Origin: a bacterium
GTDB taxonomy: Bacteria > Patescibacteriota > Minisyncoccia > UBA6257 > 02-FULL-45-10c
Reading direction: 5' to 3'
NCBI GenBank assembly: GCA_030700025.1
Contig: JAUYKI010000002.1
Span: 1 to 41,024 of the forward strand
Length of the DNA stretch: 41,024 nt
Position numbers and translations under genes: made by a program. The notes below the pieces were generated by a model that saw nothing but the letters and a program-made list of their open reading frames with translations, had not been told where the DNA came from and made no database searches. Positions 1-6,204 of this stretch are shown here, in pieces (within the stretch, counting starts at the first letter, position 1; every line of letters begins with the position of its first letter).

Positions 1-101
1 CCTACGGGAAACAGAATAAATCAGCTCCAGCGGCTGATTTTTCTTCGCCCTCGGCGTATTTTGTGGTCCAAGCAAAATACGCCTGCGGGATGTTCCCTAC
101 G
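1..101. repeat. Inverted-repeat element, family A, copy 1
   Basis: Copy of a dispersed element also present at 6445-6570 and 22411-22536, with related ends at 5517-5763. The core starts GGAAACAG (7-14) and ends GGATGTTCC (88-96). Inside are two hairpins: AATCAGC/GCTGATT around a CTCCAGCGG loop, and GGCGTATTTT/AAAATACGCC around a GTGGTCCAAGC loop. Its left flank is at the window edge, so the outer arm cannot be judged fully. No coding potential is seen. Confidence 0.8.
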
Positions 102-159
102 GCAACCATGGCAGAGTTAAATAACCTATGTAACCCGTAAAATTAGTGTTGAGGTTCAT

Positions 160-188
160 TTGACATTTCTTAAAAATCTCTATATACT
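160..188 (+). promoter_or_regulatory. Sigma70-type promoter of the small-peptide operon
   Basis: TTGACA at 160-165, a 17-nt spacer and TATACT at 183-188. The spacing is perfect and the boxes are close to consensus. The first strong ribosome binding site follows about 25 nt downstream. Confidence 0.8.
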
Positions 189-224
189 AATAAACGAACT
201 TTGAAAATCTACGAAGGAGATGCA

Positions 225-395
225 ATGACCAAGAAGGCGCGGCAGGAAAGGTTCATATATGAACTTAAGTCTATAGGTTTGTTTTGGTGCCTTTGGCTCG
301 CCTTATTATTTACCGGCTATCCTCTTTTAGCGCTCGTCTCATTTGGTATTATGCTGGCGCATGCTTTTTCGGTCCTTACTACGGTTAGGAGGTAG
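225..395 (+). CDS. Small membrane protein 1 of a five-peptide operon (56 aa)
   Basis: Unrecognised. The ATG at 225 is chosen because AAGGAG (214-219) sits just upstream; the in-frame TTG at 201 lies before this site. The N-terminus is basic and polar (about residues 1-16). It is followed by two hydrophobic stretches (about 18-34 and 36-52), so a two-pass or hairpin inner-membrane peptide is likely. It is the first of five consecutive hydrophobic microproteins behind one strong promoter with a terminator at 797-820. No homologue or function can be named. Confidence 0.7.
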   Translation: MTKKARQERFIYELKSIGLFWCLWLALLFTGYPLLALVSFGIMLAHAFSVLTTVRR

Positions 396-399
396 TAAG

Positions 400-492
400 A
401 TGGAAGCACTGGTCGTCATCGGTACTACGTTCATTCTCTTCCTCGGTTTGGTGGTAGGTGCATTGAAAGTATTAAAAATGTGGCCGGATTAA
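400..492 (+). CDS. Small membrane protein 2 (30 aa)
   Basis: ORF of 30 codons with ATG at 400, preceded by AGGAGG (387-392) at ideal spacing. One hydrophobic segment spans about residues 4-24 and the tail is short and basic (KVLKMWPD), suggesting a single-pass peptide with the positive end inside. It begins 4 nt after the stop of the preceding peptide. The strong ribosome binding site and close packing support expression. Function unknown. Confidence 0.65.
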   Translation: MEALVVIGTTFILFLGLVVGALKVLKMWPD

Positions 493-493
493 T

Positions 494-595
494 ATGGGAC
501 TTCTGCTCGTAATAGCAGGCTTGTATTTGCTTCTGGAAACCAGGCATTGGGTTATTGGCCTTCTGTGTTTGATTGTCGGGTGCGACATGAAATGA
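494..595 (+). CDS. Small membrane protein 3 (33 aa)
   Basis: 33 codons, starting 1 nt after the stop of the previous peptide and ending in an overlap with the next, so translational coupling is likely since no separate Shine-Dalgarno sequence is seen. Two short hydrophobic runs (about residues 2-14 and 19-29) are separated by a charged ETRH segment. It has two cysteines near the C-terminus (CLIVGC). Function unknown. Confidence 0.55.
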   Translation: MGLLLVIAGLYLLLETRHWVIGLLCLIVGCDMK

Positions 596-711
596 TCTGG
601 CTATTGAAGCTCACCCTTAGTCTTCTTATTATAACCATTGGCTTCTGCTTGTTAATCGGGGGCAACCCAATAATCGGAGGGATCTTAATGGTTGTCGGAT
701 TTCTAATGTGA
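592..711 (+). CDS. Small membrane protein 4 (39 aa)
   Basis: 39 codons. The ATG overlaps the previous TGA (ATGA), typical of coupled genes. The sequence is almost entirely hydrophobic and rich in Ile, Leu and Gly, with two segments around an N-P turn (GGNPIIGG). Like its neighbours it lacks any enzymatic motif. Function unknown. Confidence 0.55.
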   Translation: MIWLLKLTLSLLIITIGFCLLIGGNPIIGGILMVVGFLM

Positions 712-806
712 AAACGAAAGCGCCGACAAAGATTTTTTTGACGGTAGTCGGTGTTTATTTGATAGTTAACGCATTTATTAGAATTATAAACTTAGTAACC
801 GCTTAA
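708..806 (+). CDS. Small membrane protein 5 (32 aa)
   Basis: GTG start overlapping the previous stop codon (GTGA). The 32-residue peptide has a basic N-terminus (MKTKAPTK) and one hydrophobic segment at about residues 9-29. The stop codon lies within the left arm of the operon terminator, marking this as the last gene of the set. Function unknown; the call rests on overlap, composition and position. Confidence 0.5.
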   Translation: MKTKAPTKIFLTVVGVYLIVNAFIRIINLVTA

Positions 807-820
807 AACGCGGTTTTTTT
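797..820 (+). terminator. Intrinsic terminator of the small-peptide operon
   Basis: Stem AACCGC (797-802) with GCGGTT (810-815), followed by a T tract to 820. It overlaps the last codons of the fifth peptide. Confidence 0.75.
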
Positions 821-831
821 ATAAACTAAAA

Positions 832-854
832 CCCGCCTTTCGGCGGGCTTTAGA
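832..854 (-). terminator. Terminator of the RNase P RNA gene
   Basis: On the minus strand, CCCGCC-GAAA-GGCGGG (847-832) is followed by TTTTAGTTT. It lies immediately after the closing strand of helix P1 of the RNase P RNA. Confidence 0.7.
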
Positions 855-1202
855 GCTGATAACCAATAAGCCGGATTCTGTTCCCTAATTTGCATTAGGA
901 CGACAACTATTTATCTAGCCCCGCGATTGCTCGTGGGGTCGTGCGGCACACCAATTAAGGTACGGCCTTGCACCCAGTAAGGATTTAGCCGTTTCACTTC
1001 TGCTTTTTAATCTCTATAGCAGAATTAGGCCAACTAGCTTGAGATTGGGCCTTCCCGGATCTTTCGCTCCAGGACGTCTCTGTTCGCACCTCTGCCTTAC
1101 GGACTGATGGCTGTTAGCCACTACTTTTCTTCGGCTTGCGCCGAAAAGGTGTCCGGACTTTCCTCTCCGGCTTTCGCCGAAGCAGTTATCTAGGTTATCA
1201 AC
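855..1202 (-). ncRNA. rnpB: RNase P RNA
   Basis: Catalytic RNA of ribonuclease P, which matures tRNA 5' ends. Visible on the minus strand are the conserved GAGGAAAGTCCGGAC block near the 5' end (P3/P4 region), the ACAGAATCCGGCTTAT block near the 3' end (P4 partner), and the GTGCAAGGCCGTACC region. Terminal helix P1 is GTTGATAACC (1202-1193) pairing with GGTTATCAGC (864-855). The length of about 348 nt is normal for a bacterial RNase P RNA. Its own promoter lies at 1211-1238 and a terminator follows. The exact ends are inferred from P1. Confidence 0.95.
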
Positions 1203-1210
1203 CTAAATAT

Positions 1211-1238
1211 AGTATAGCACATATTGACTTTAAATCAA
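1211..1238 (-). promoter_or_regulatory. Promoter of rnpB
   Basis: On the minus strand TTGATT (1238-1233), 16 nt, TATACT (1216-1211). Transcription would begin about at the 5' strand of helix P1. It overlaps the oppositely directed promoter at 1224-1252. Confidence 0.75.
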
Positions 1239-1252
1239 GTATGTGATAACAT
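1224..1252 (+). promoter_or_regulatory. Promoter of the zinc-ribbon gene
   Basis: TTGACT (1224-1229), 17 nt, TAACAT (1247-1252). The same box combination occurs before the gene at 5860. It overlaps the rnpB promoter back to back. Confidence 0.6.
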
Positions 1253-1300
1253 GCGTTAGCTATTTGAAAACGAGGAATGCTTAGGTTGGGAGGTGTCAAG

Positions 1301-1576
1301 GTGGCAACTGATGAGTATCTGATGAAACACAAGACCGGAGAGCCAGGAACTTTTGTTCGTTGCGCGATCTGTGATATGCCCGTGCAAGGCACAGATCATA
1401 ACGGCATGTATTGCCCCAAGTGCAAAGTAAGCTCATTACCGGATTCAACTCTTTTTTGCTGCTACGAATGCAGCACCCCCGTACAATACATGGTTATGGA
1501 TCTAGGTTGGAAAGATTATTGTGTCTCTTGCAAGCATTTCTGTGAATCTCAAATGGGGCCCGGACCAAAAGTTTAG
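1301..1576 (+). CDS. Small double zinc-ribbon protein (91 aa)
   Basis: Unrecognised protein with cysteine pairs CAIC, CPKC, CCYEC and CVSC, then a further Cys. These form two putative treble-clef or zinc-ribbon sites covering residues about 21-41 and 52-80. The GTG at 1301 is chosen because GGGAGGT (1288-1294) is well spaced; an in-frame ATG at 1277 would place that site inside the gene. The gene has its own promoter, a strong ribosome binding site and a terminator. Zinc ribbons of this type often bind nucleic acid or protein, but nothing here fixes the role. Confidence 0.75.
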   Translation: MATDEYLMKHKTGEPGTFVRCAICDMPVQGTDHNGMYCPKCKVSSLPDSTLFCCYECSTPVQYMVMDLGWKDYCVSCKHFCESQMGPGPKV

Positions 1577-1585
1577 CCTAGCTTA

Positions 1586-1612
1586 CCGCTCAAAATTCTG
1601 AGCGGTTTTTTC
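1586..1612 (+). terminator. Intrinsic terminator after the zinc-ribbon gene
   Basis: CCGCTCA (1586-1592) pairs with TGAGCGG (1599-1605), followed by TTTTTTC. Confidence 0.8.
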
Positions 1613-1624
1613 TTTTAAAAAATT

Positions 1625-1784
1625 GAGCGAGGCCGATACTATTTTTCGAAACCCAAGCGAGCCGATTGGCTCGGGTGCCGAGCGCATAATATATTTATGT
1701 GCTCGGCCAATCGCAGTGAGCGACAAGTGGAGGTTTTCGCTGGAAAAACCGTAACGGGTTGAGAAAAGTGGTATCGGCTGAGCG
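1625..1784. repeat. Inverted-repeat element, family D, copy 1
   Basis: Imperfect terminal inverted repeats (GGCCGATACTATTTTTCGAA at the left; AGCCGATACCACTTTTC when the right end is reversed) enclose two hairpins. One, in reverse complement, carries the CTCCAGCG-type loop seen in family A; the other is CCGATTGGC...GCCAATCG. The reverse complement matches 5548-5712 in ends, linker (GCGAGCGACAAGTGGA) and fold while stems differ. It ends 6 nt before the stop codon of rnhA (minus strand), so it is the 3' region of that operon. Confidence 0.75.
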
Positions 1785-1790
1785 AAAGCG

Positions 1791-2261
1791 TTAATGTTTT
1801 CCAAAAAAAGACGCCTGGCCGCTTTCATGATGATTGCCCCCTTTGATATCCAGCGCTTCGTTGACCAGCTTATCCGCTTCTTTGTTTTGTTCCCTGGGTA
1901 TTTGGACAAAAGACACATTTTTAAAATCCTGTTTTAAATTCCAAATTTCCATAAATAGCGGCTGAAGTTCAGAATCTTTAACTTTATATTTTCCATTAAT
2001 TTGTTTTGCCATTAATTCGCTGTCGGTTCTGATTTCCACTTCCAGCTCCTGGGCGCCCTTTTTACCCGAAAGCAGGATCAGCTTTTTTAAAGCAAAAAGC
2101 GCGGCTTTATATTCTGCCACGTTATTGGTAGTGTCCCCTATTTTTTCGTTATATTTCCGGGTGCCGATTACTACGCCGATGGCAGAAGGCCCGGGATTTC
2201 CCCGTGATCCGCCGTCGGTATAAACAATCATTTTTTCGCCTTGAAAAAGTTTATTTGCCAT
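1791..2261 (-). CDS. rnhA: Ribonuclease HI family protein
   Basis: Degrades RNA in RNA:DNA hybrids in the cytoplasm. The RNase H fold is recognisable from TDGGSRGNPGP (residues 15-25), NVAEYKA, RTDSE and NKEADKL. Catalytic Asp16, Glu50, Asp80 and Asp130 are all present. Its 156 residues match the usual length. It is the last gene of a pgk-DHH-rnhA run, starting 9 nt after the DHH gene. It lacks a Shine-Dalgarno sequence. The glycine-rich start resembles the RnhA-like family common in archaea and CPR rather than E. coli RnhA; that assignment is a judgement. Confidence 0.9.
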   Translation of the reverse strand: MANKLFQGEKMIVYTDGGSRGNPGPSAIGVVIGTRKYNEKIGDTTNNVAEYKAALFALKKLILLSGKKGAQELEVEIRTDSELMAKQINGKYKVKDSELQPLFMEIWNLKQDFKNVSFVQIPREQNKEADKLVNEALDIKGGNHHESGQASFFGKH

Positions 2262-2270
2262 AGTGAGGGA

Positions 2271-3122
2271 TTATTTTTTTATCGGAGTCCAGGGCAATTT
2301 AGCATTGCCCGGCAAAGAAAATCCGGAAGAGCCCGGATGCCCGCCGCCGCCAAAACGCTTGGCTAACTTGCCGACATCCACTGACCTGTCGGAACGGAGC
2401 GATACGATAATCTTATTATCCCTCCGGCTCCAGATAATTCCTATGGGGGGCAGTTTTTTCACCAATTCATTGCCGACTTGCGAAGGCCAGTTCGCGGAAT
2501 TAACCGCCAGCGTTTTATAGCCGGCAAATTTTACCAGTTCGGAATTTTTTTGGACTAAGTTTTGAACCCGTTTATCTTCGTATCGTAAAACTATCTTCCC
2601 TTTTTCAATAAACCCCTTTAGTTTTTTAGGATTTTCGGCATCTCTAATTATTTTGTCCCAAATTTTAAAATCCTGGCTGAAAAGATTCAGGTAAGCGAAT
2701 AGCGCCGCGCTGTCCGGCAAAAACCTCCAAAGATCCACCGCTTCAATATGTTTTAATAAAACCGGCAGGGGTTTTGTGGGATGGAAATATTTCCAGGCCA
2801 AAGCGCAGCCGGAATGGGAGTTGTCAAAAAGATAATCTTGGGTAAGTTTGGCGGCCCTTTCCGCCGTGGCGTGGTGGTCAATGGCGGTTACCAGCTTATT
2901 ATCCCTAAGGAATCGGCGGATAATCGGTTCCGTGTATGTAAAATCAATCAAATATATGGTTTTGTTTTTTAGCCCCTGGGGCGGCGGGTTATCGTGCTTT
3001 ACGCCGATATAATCGGCCTTATTGCCGAAAATTTTCCAGGCTGCCCAAGCGCCGCCAAAACCATCGGAACAGTCGCCGTCATGGAGAATAACAATACTTT
3101 TTTTGGCTTTTTGCGCTTTCAT
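2271..3122 (-). CDS. DHH-family phosphoesterase with DHHA1 domain
   Basis: DHH-superfamily phosphoesterase (283 aa). An N-terminal metal-binding segment DGDCSDG (residues 15-21) is followed by the signature DHHAT (about 80-84) and a C-terminal DHHA1 domain ending in GGGGHPGSSGF (about 255-265). Relatives hydrolyse short oligonucleotides (NrnA/NrnB type) or cyclic dinucleotides. The absence of extra sensory or membrane domains favours a nano-RNase-like role, in keeping with the RNase H gene 9 nt downstream. It follows pgk by 8 nt, so the three genes are probably co-transcribed. The exact substrate cannot be told from sequence. Confidence 0.88.
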   Translation of the reverse strand: MKAQKAKKSIVILHDGDCSDGFGGAWAAWKIFGNKADYIGVKHDNPPPQGLKNKTIYLIDFTYTEPIIRRFLRDNKLVTAIDHHATAERAAKLTQDYLFDNSHSGCALAWKYFHPTKPLPVLLKHIEAVDLWRFLPDSAALFAYLNLFSQDFKIWDKIIRDAENPKKLKGFIEKGKIVLRYEDKRVQNLVQKNSELVKFAGYKTLAVNSANWPSQVGNELVKKLPPIGIIWSRRDNKIIVSLRSDRSVDVGKLAKRFGGGGHPGSSGFSLPGNAKLPWTPIKK

Positions 3123-3130
3123 TTTTTTGA

Positions 3131-4171
3131 TTATCGTTTATTGATTTTTAATGCCTCTAGTCCGGGCAGTTTTTTTCCGGCCAAGAAGTCCAACATAGCG
3201 CCGCCGCCCGTAGAAACAAAATCAAATTTTTTATCTAATTTCAGCTTTTTTAAAAAAGCCACTGTTTCTCCCCCGCCTACTATTTTAAACGATTTTAGAT
3301 TGGCCGTAACTGCCCGGGCAATGGCTTTAGTGCCAGCGGTAAACTTGGGCTTAGTGATGTCTCCGGCCGGGCCATTCCAGATAATAGTGCGGGCAGTCAA
3401 GATTTCTTTCCCGAATTTTTTAATGCTTTTCGGGCCGATATCGCGGATCGCCCCTTTTTCATATTTAAAATCTTCGGACAATACTAATTTTCCAATTCCC
3501 GATATTTTATGGATTATCGCGGTATTTAATGCCCCGCCGATTAAAAACGCGGAAGCAGTCCGATGGAGATTTTTAACCACCCTTAATTTATCTTCAATTT
3601 TTAATCCTCCCAGAATAACCACCAGCGGTTTTTGAGGTTTTTTAATTACGCGGGAAAGATTTTTTATTTCCGCTTCCAGCTCAAAGCCGGCAAAGCTGGG
3701 CAAGAATTTAGTTATAGCGGATATGGAGGCATTGGCGCGATGCGATACCGCGAAGGCGTCATTGATATATAAATCGCCCAAAGTAGCCAGGCGCTTCGCC
3801 AGGGCCGAGCTATTATCCCCTTCTTCTTTTAGAAATCTGAGGTTTTCCAGTAAAAATACGGATTTTTTCGGTGAGGATTGGATAATCTTTTTGATTTCTG
3901 GAAATCGGAAATGAGGCGCGAAAGATACGGGTTTTTTAATCGCCCGGCTGATATCTTTGGCGTAGCGTTTTAAGCTTAATCTCTTTTCCCGGCCAGCTGG
4001 ACGGCCCTTATGGCTTAAAATGACCACTGCCTGGCAATGGGCGGTTAAGAGCTTCAAAGTTGGAAGGCTTGCCAGCCAGCGCCAGTTATCATCGGTATTA
4101 AAATCTAGCCTTAAAAGGCATACTTTATCTTTCAGATTAACCGGCTTTAATTGGCTTAAGAAGCGCACCAT
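3131..4171 (-). CDS. pgk: Phosphoglycerate kinase, short form
   Basis: Glycolytic enzyme converting 1,3-bisphosphoglycerate and ADP to 3-phosphoglycerate and ATP. Family marks: RLDFN near residue 22 (usually RVDFN), LSHKGRP, LLENLRF, INDAFAVSHRANAS, the nucleotide-side WNGPAGD, GGGETVAFL, and STGGGAMLDFLAGK. At 346 residues it is about 45 shorter than typical bacterial PGK, and several motifs are altered (GGLKIEDK for GGAKVSDK), yet no frameshift is seen. It heads the pgk-DHH-rnhA operon. Its ATG is about 9 nt from a TATAAT box, so the mRNA is probably leaderless. Confidence 0.93.
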   Translation of the reverse strand: MVRFLSQLKPVNLKDKVCLLRLDFNTDDNWRWLASLPTLKLLTAHCQAVVILSHKGRPAGREKRLSLKRYAKDISRAIKKPVSFAPHFRFPEIKKIIQSSPKKSVFLLENLRFLKEEGDNSSALAKRLATLGDLYINDAFAVSHRANASISAITKFLPSFAGFELEAEIKNLSRVIKKPQKPLVVILGGLKIEDKLRVVKNLHRTASAFLIGGALNTAIIHKISGIGKLVLSEDFKYEKGAIRDIGPKSIKKFGKEILTARTIIWNGPAGDITKPKFTAGTKAIARAVTANLKSFKIVGGGETVAFLKKLKLDKKFDFVSTGGGAMLDFLAGKKLPGLEALKINKR

Positions 4172-4179
4172 TAAATATG

Positions 4180-4205
4180 ATTATAACCCTAAATAGGCTT
4201 ATAAT
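4180..4205. promoter_or_regulatory. Divergent -10 boxes for pgk and ndh
   Basis: The 42-bp gap between the two start codons holds TATAAT on the minus strand (4185-4180, for pgk) and TATAAT on the plus strand (4200-4205, for the NADH dehydrogenase). Each lies 8-9 nt from its ATG, so transcription should start at or next to the start codon. The -35 boxes are weak and would overlap the opposite unit. Confidence 0.6.
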
Positions 4206-4213
4206 AAATAATT

Positions 4214-5509
4214 ATGAGTCCAAAGAAGAAAATCGTTATTTTGGGAGCAGGATTTGGCGGTGTCAGGGCGGCCACGGATATCTGCCGAAACTTGGCTAAA
4301 TTGAATTTAAACGGCAAATACGAGGTGGTTTTAGTGGATCGCAATCATTACCATACCTACGTTCCGATTCTTTATGAAGTAGCCACCACCTCCAAGGATG
4401 TGGCCAATCAGATTAAGCTCAAGGATATTGTTACGTTTCATTTGAAGGATATTTTTCAAAATCATTGCGTTACTATCAAAGAGGCAACGGTAAGCGAAAT
4501 TGATTTAATTGAAGGCGACGTACATTTTCAGGACGCGGAAAAGTTAAAATTTGATTATTTAGTTCTGGCGCTTGGTTCCGAGACTAATTATTTTGATATT
4601 CCGGGATTAAAAGAAAACTCTTACGGATTAAAGACTTTTGGAGACGCCATCCGGGTGCGGGACGCGGTTTGGGATTTAGTGGATAGCCGGGCCTCAAATG
4701 AAGAGATTAAAATTATTGTGGGCGGCGGCGGCGCTACCGGCGTGGAAACTGCCGGTGAAATTAAGGCCTGGATTTGCGAGTTGGATGAGAAATTTAAAAA
4801 ATGCCCGGCTTCGGTAAAAATTATTGAAGCCATGCCCACGGTTTTGGCCGGTTTAGACCAAAAAGTAGTTAAAAGGGTTTTGAAGCGCCTGAAAGCAATA
4901 AACGTGGAATTGGTTTTGAATGAGGCGATTGAAAAAGTTGAACCCAAAAAAGTATTTTTAAAAAGCGGAACTATGATTCCGTTTGATGTCTTAGTTTGGA
5001 CCGGAGGCGCTAAAGCTTCTTCGTTAATGACCGGCTTGCCGTTAAAAAAAGAAAAGCGCGGCCGGGTGGAAGTTCCCGGAGTCATGCAGTGCCTTCCGCA
5101 AACCGAAGACTTAAAGTTTTACGGCAAGATTTACGGGTTGGGTGATGCTATTTGTTTTACTAACGCCAAAACCGGACGGCCAATCCCCCAGGTCGCGGAA
5201 GCTGCCATTGAACAAGCCAAAGTAGTTGCCCACAACATCATAGAAGATATAAAAGAGGCCGAGGGACTGAAGCCGAAAAGCCAGCCCATTCATTATATTC
5301 CCCGCGAGTATCCTTATATCATTACTGCCGGCGGAAAATATGCCGTGGCGAAAATGGGCCCGATTGTAATTGGCGGATTTTTCGGCTGGATTTTAAAAGG
5401 GCTAGTAGAGCTTTATTATTTGCTGTTTAATGTTTTGCCTCCTTTTCAGGCAATTAGGATTTGGTTAAAAGGGCTCTGGATTTTTATAAAAAACGACCGG
5501 CTTGGGTAG
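4214..5509 (+). CDS. Type II NADH dehydrogenase (NDH-2-like FAD oxidoreductase)
   Basis: Single-subunit flavoenzyme that passes electrons from NADH to quinone without pumping protons. The FAD-binding GAGFGGVRAA motif is at about residues 11-20 and a second nucleotide-binding GGGGATGVETAG at about 170-181. YGLGDAI carries the FAD-binding Asp. The C-terminus ends in a hydrophobic and aromatic stretch (GFFGWILKGLVELYYLLF), as expected for peripheral membrane anchoring. 431 residues is normal for the family. No quinone-reducing partner is in the window. Quinone use is inferred from the family and tail, and a cytosolic NAD(P)H oxidase role is possible. Confidence 0.85.
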   Translation: MSPKKKIVILGAGFGGVRAATDICRNLAKLNLNGKYEVVLVDRNHYHTYVPILYEVATTSKDVANQIKLKDIVTFHLKDIFQNHCVTIKEATVSEIDLIEGDVHFQDAEKLKFDYLVLALGSETNYFDIPGLKENSYGLKTFGDAIRVRDAVWDLVDSRASNEEIKIIVGGGGATGVETAGEIKAWICELDEKFKKCPASVKIIEAMPTVLAGLDQKVVKRVLKRLKAINVELVLNEAIEKVEPKKVFLKSGTMIPFDVLVWTGGAKASSLMTGLPLKKEKRGRVEVPGVMQCLPQTEDLKFYGKIYGLGDAICFTNAKTGRPIPQVAEAAIEQAKVVAHNIIEDIKEAEGLKPKSQPIHYIPREYPYIITAGGKYAVAKMGPIVIGGFFGWILKGLVELYYLLFNVLPPFQAIRIWLKGLWIFIKNDRLG

Positions 5510-5516
5510 GGTTTTC

Positions 5517-5763
5517 GGCAATCTCTCTTTTCGGAAACAGAATAACTGCTCACCCAAATCTCTTTCCTCAACCCGTTCCAGTCGCTCCAGCGGCGACTTC
5601 CACTTGTCGCTCGCTACGATTGGGTTTTGGTGTCGCGTTGCTCCCTAATTTTACCAAAACCACCTAGCCAATCGGCTCGCTTGGGTTTTGGGAAAGAGAT
5701 ATCGGCCTTCGCTTTAAAATAATTTGTATATAATTGCGGGATGTTCCGATAAGAGAGATTGCC
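5517..5763. repeat. Composite inverted-repeat element: family A ends enclosing family D copy 2
   Basis: Outer arms GGCAATCTCTCTT (5517-5529) and AAGAGAGATTGCC (5751-5763) are perfectly complementary. Inside are the family A ends (GGAAACAGAATAA at 5533; TGCGGGATGTTCC near 5735-5747). Between them lies a family D body (5548-5712) with a CGCTCCAGCGGCG hairpin and an ATTGGGTTTTGGTG/ACCAAAACCACCTAGCCAAT hairpin. It begins 7 bp after the stop of the NADH dehydrogenase. No protein is encoded. Confidence 0.8.
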
Positions 5764-5802
5764 CTCAATATTGAATTGTAAGATAGGCCTTATTTTTTTC
5801 GC

Positions 5803-5831
5803 TTGACATTTAATAAAGTTCGTGCTAACAT
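5803..5831 (+). promoter_or_regulatory. Promoter of the 5860 gene
   Basis: TTGACA (5803-5808), 17 nt, TAACAT (5826-5831). The leader to the ATG is about 22 nt and contains AAAAGGAGGT. Confidence 0.8.
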
Positions 5832-5859
5832 CTTGCCAGGTCCTTAAAAGGAGGTACCG

Positions 5860-6159
5860 ATGGCTAGAAAACAAAGCATGCAGTGGGACGTGAAGGACGA
5901 AGTTACTGTTTCTGAACTTCTGATGGGAGCGGCAGAACTTTCTTGCGGCGTGATCCCCTTGGATCATTTTCGGGTTGAGGGAAAATGTCCGCATTGCCTT
6001 GGACGCGCGATGTTACTTCTCATCAACGAGAAGGACGAACATTTAAACGAGGCCGTAAAAGCAGCAATTCTCAAGAGGGCTGATTATATTCGCGCGAATG
6101 AAAGAGTGTGGAAAAGAGCGCTGAAGAAAGAACGGCGATTTTCGGAGAAGAGTGCCTAA
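5860..6159 (+). CDS. Hypothetical protein with one CPHC knuckle (99 aa)
   Basis: Unrecognised soluble protein. It has no membrane segment. A single CPHC motif lies at about residue 44 with one more Cys (about 29), so a partial zinc site is possible but not a full four-ligand ribbon. The C-terminal third is strongly basic and helical (KRALKKERRFSEK), suggesting nucleic-acid or ribosome contact; this is only composition. Start fixed by AAAAGGAGGT 7 nt upstream. It is a stand-alone unit with its own promoter and terminator. Confidence 0.75.
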   Translation: MARKQSMQWDVKDEVTVSELLMGAAELSCGVIPLDHFRVEGKCPHCLGRAMLLLINEKDEHLNEAVKAAILKRADYIRANERVWKRALKKERRFSEKSA

Positions 6160-6170
6160 TTATTTTTTTT

Positions 6171-6198
6171 GAGCCCAACTACGGGCTCTTTTTATTTT
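6171..6198 (+). terminator. Intrinsic terminator after the 5860 gene
   Basis: GAGCCC (6171-6176) pairs with GGGCTC (6183-6188), followed by a T-rich run to about 6198. Confidence 0.8.
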
Positions 6199-6204
6199 TT
6201 AAAT

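Noticed and set aside
1277-1300. ATG at 1277 as the start of the zinc-ribbon gene
   Set aside because: GGGAGGT lies downstream of it and is well placed for the GTG at 1301; the purine run before 1277 is too close to act as an RBS.
2994-3635. 213-residue plus-strand ORF opposite the DHH and pgk genes
   Set aside because: It lies entirely antisense to two clear enzymes, has no RBS, and its composition is what the complement of their codons gives.
5461-5994. ORFs of 68 and 126 codons across the 5517-5763 repeat
   Set aside because: They are formed by inverted-repeat DNA or run antisense to the 5860 gene and have no RBS.
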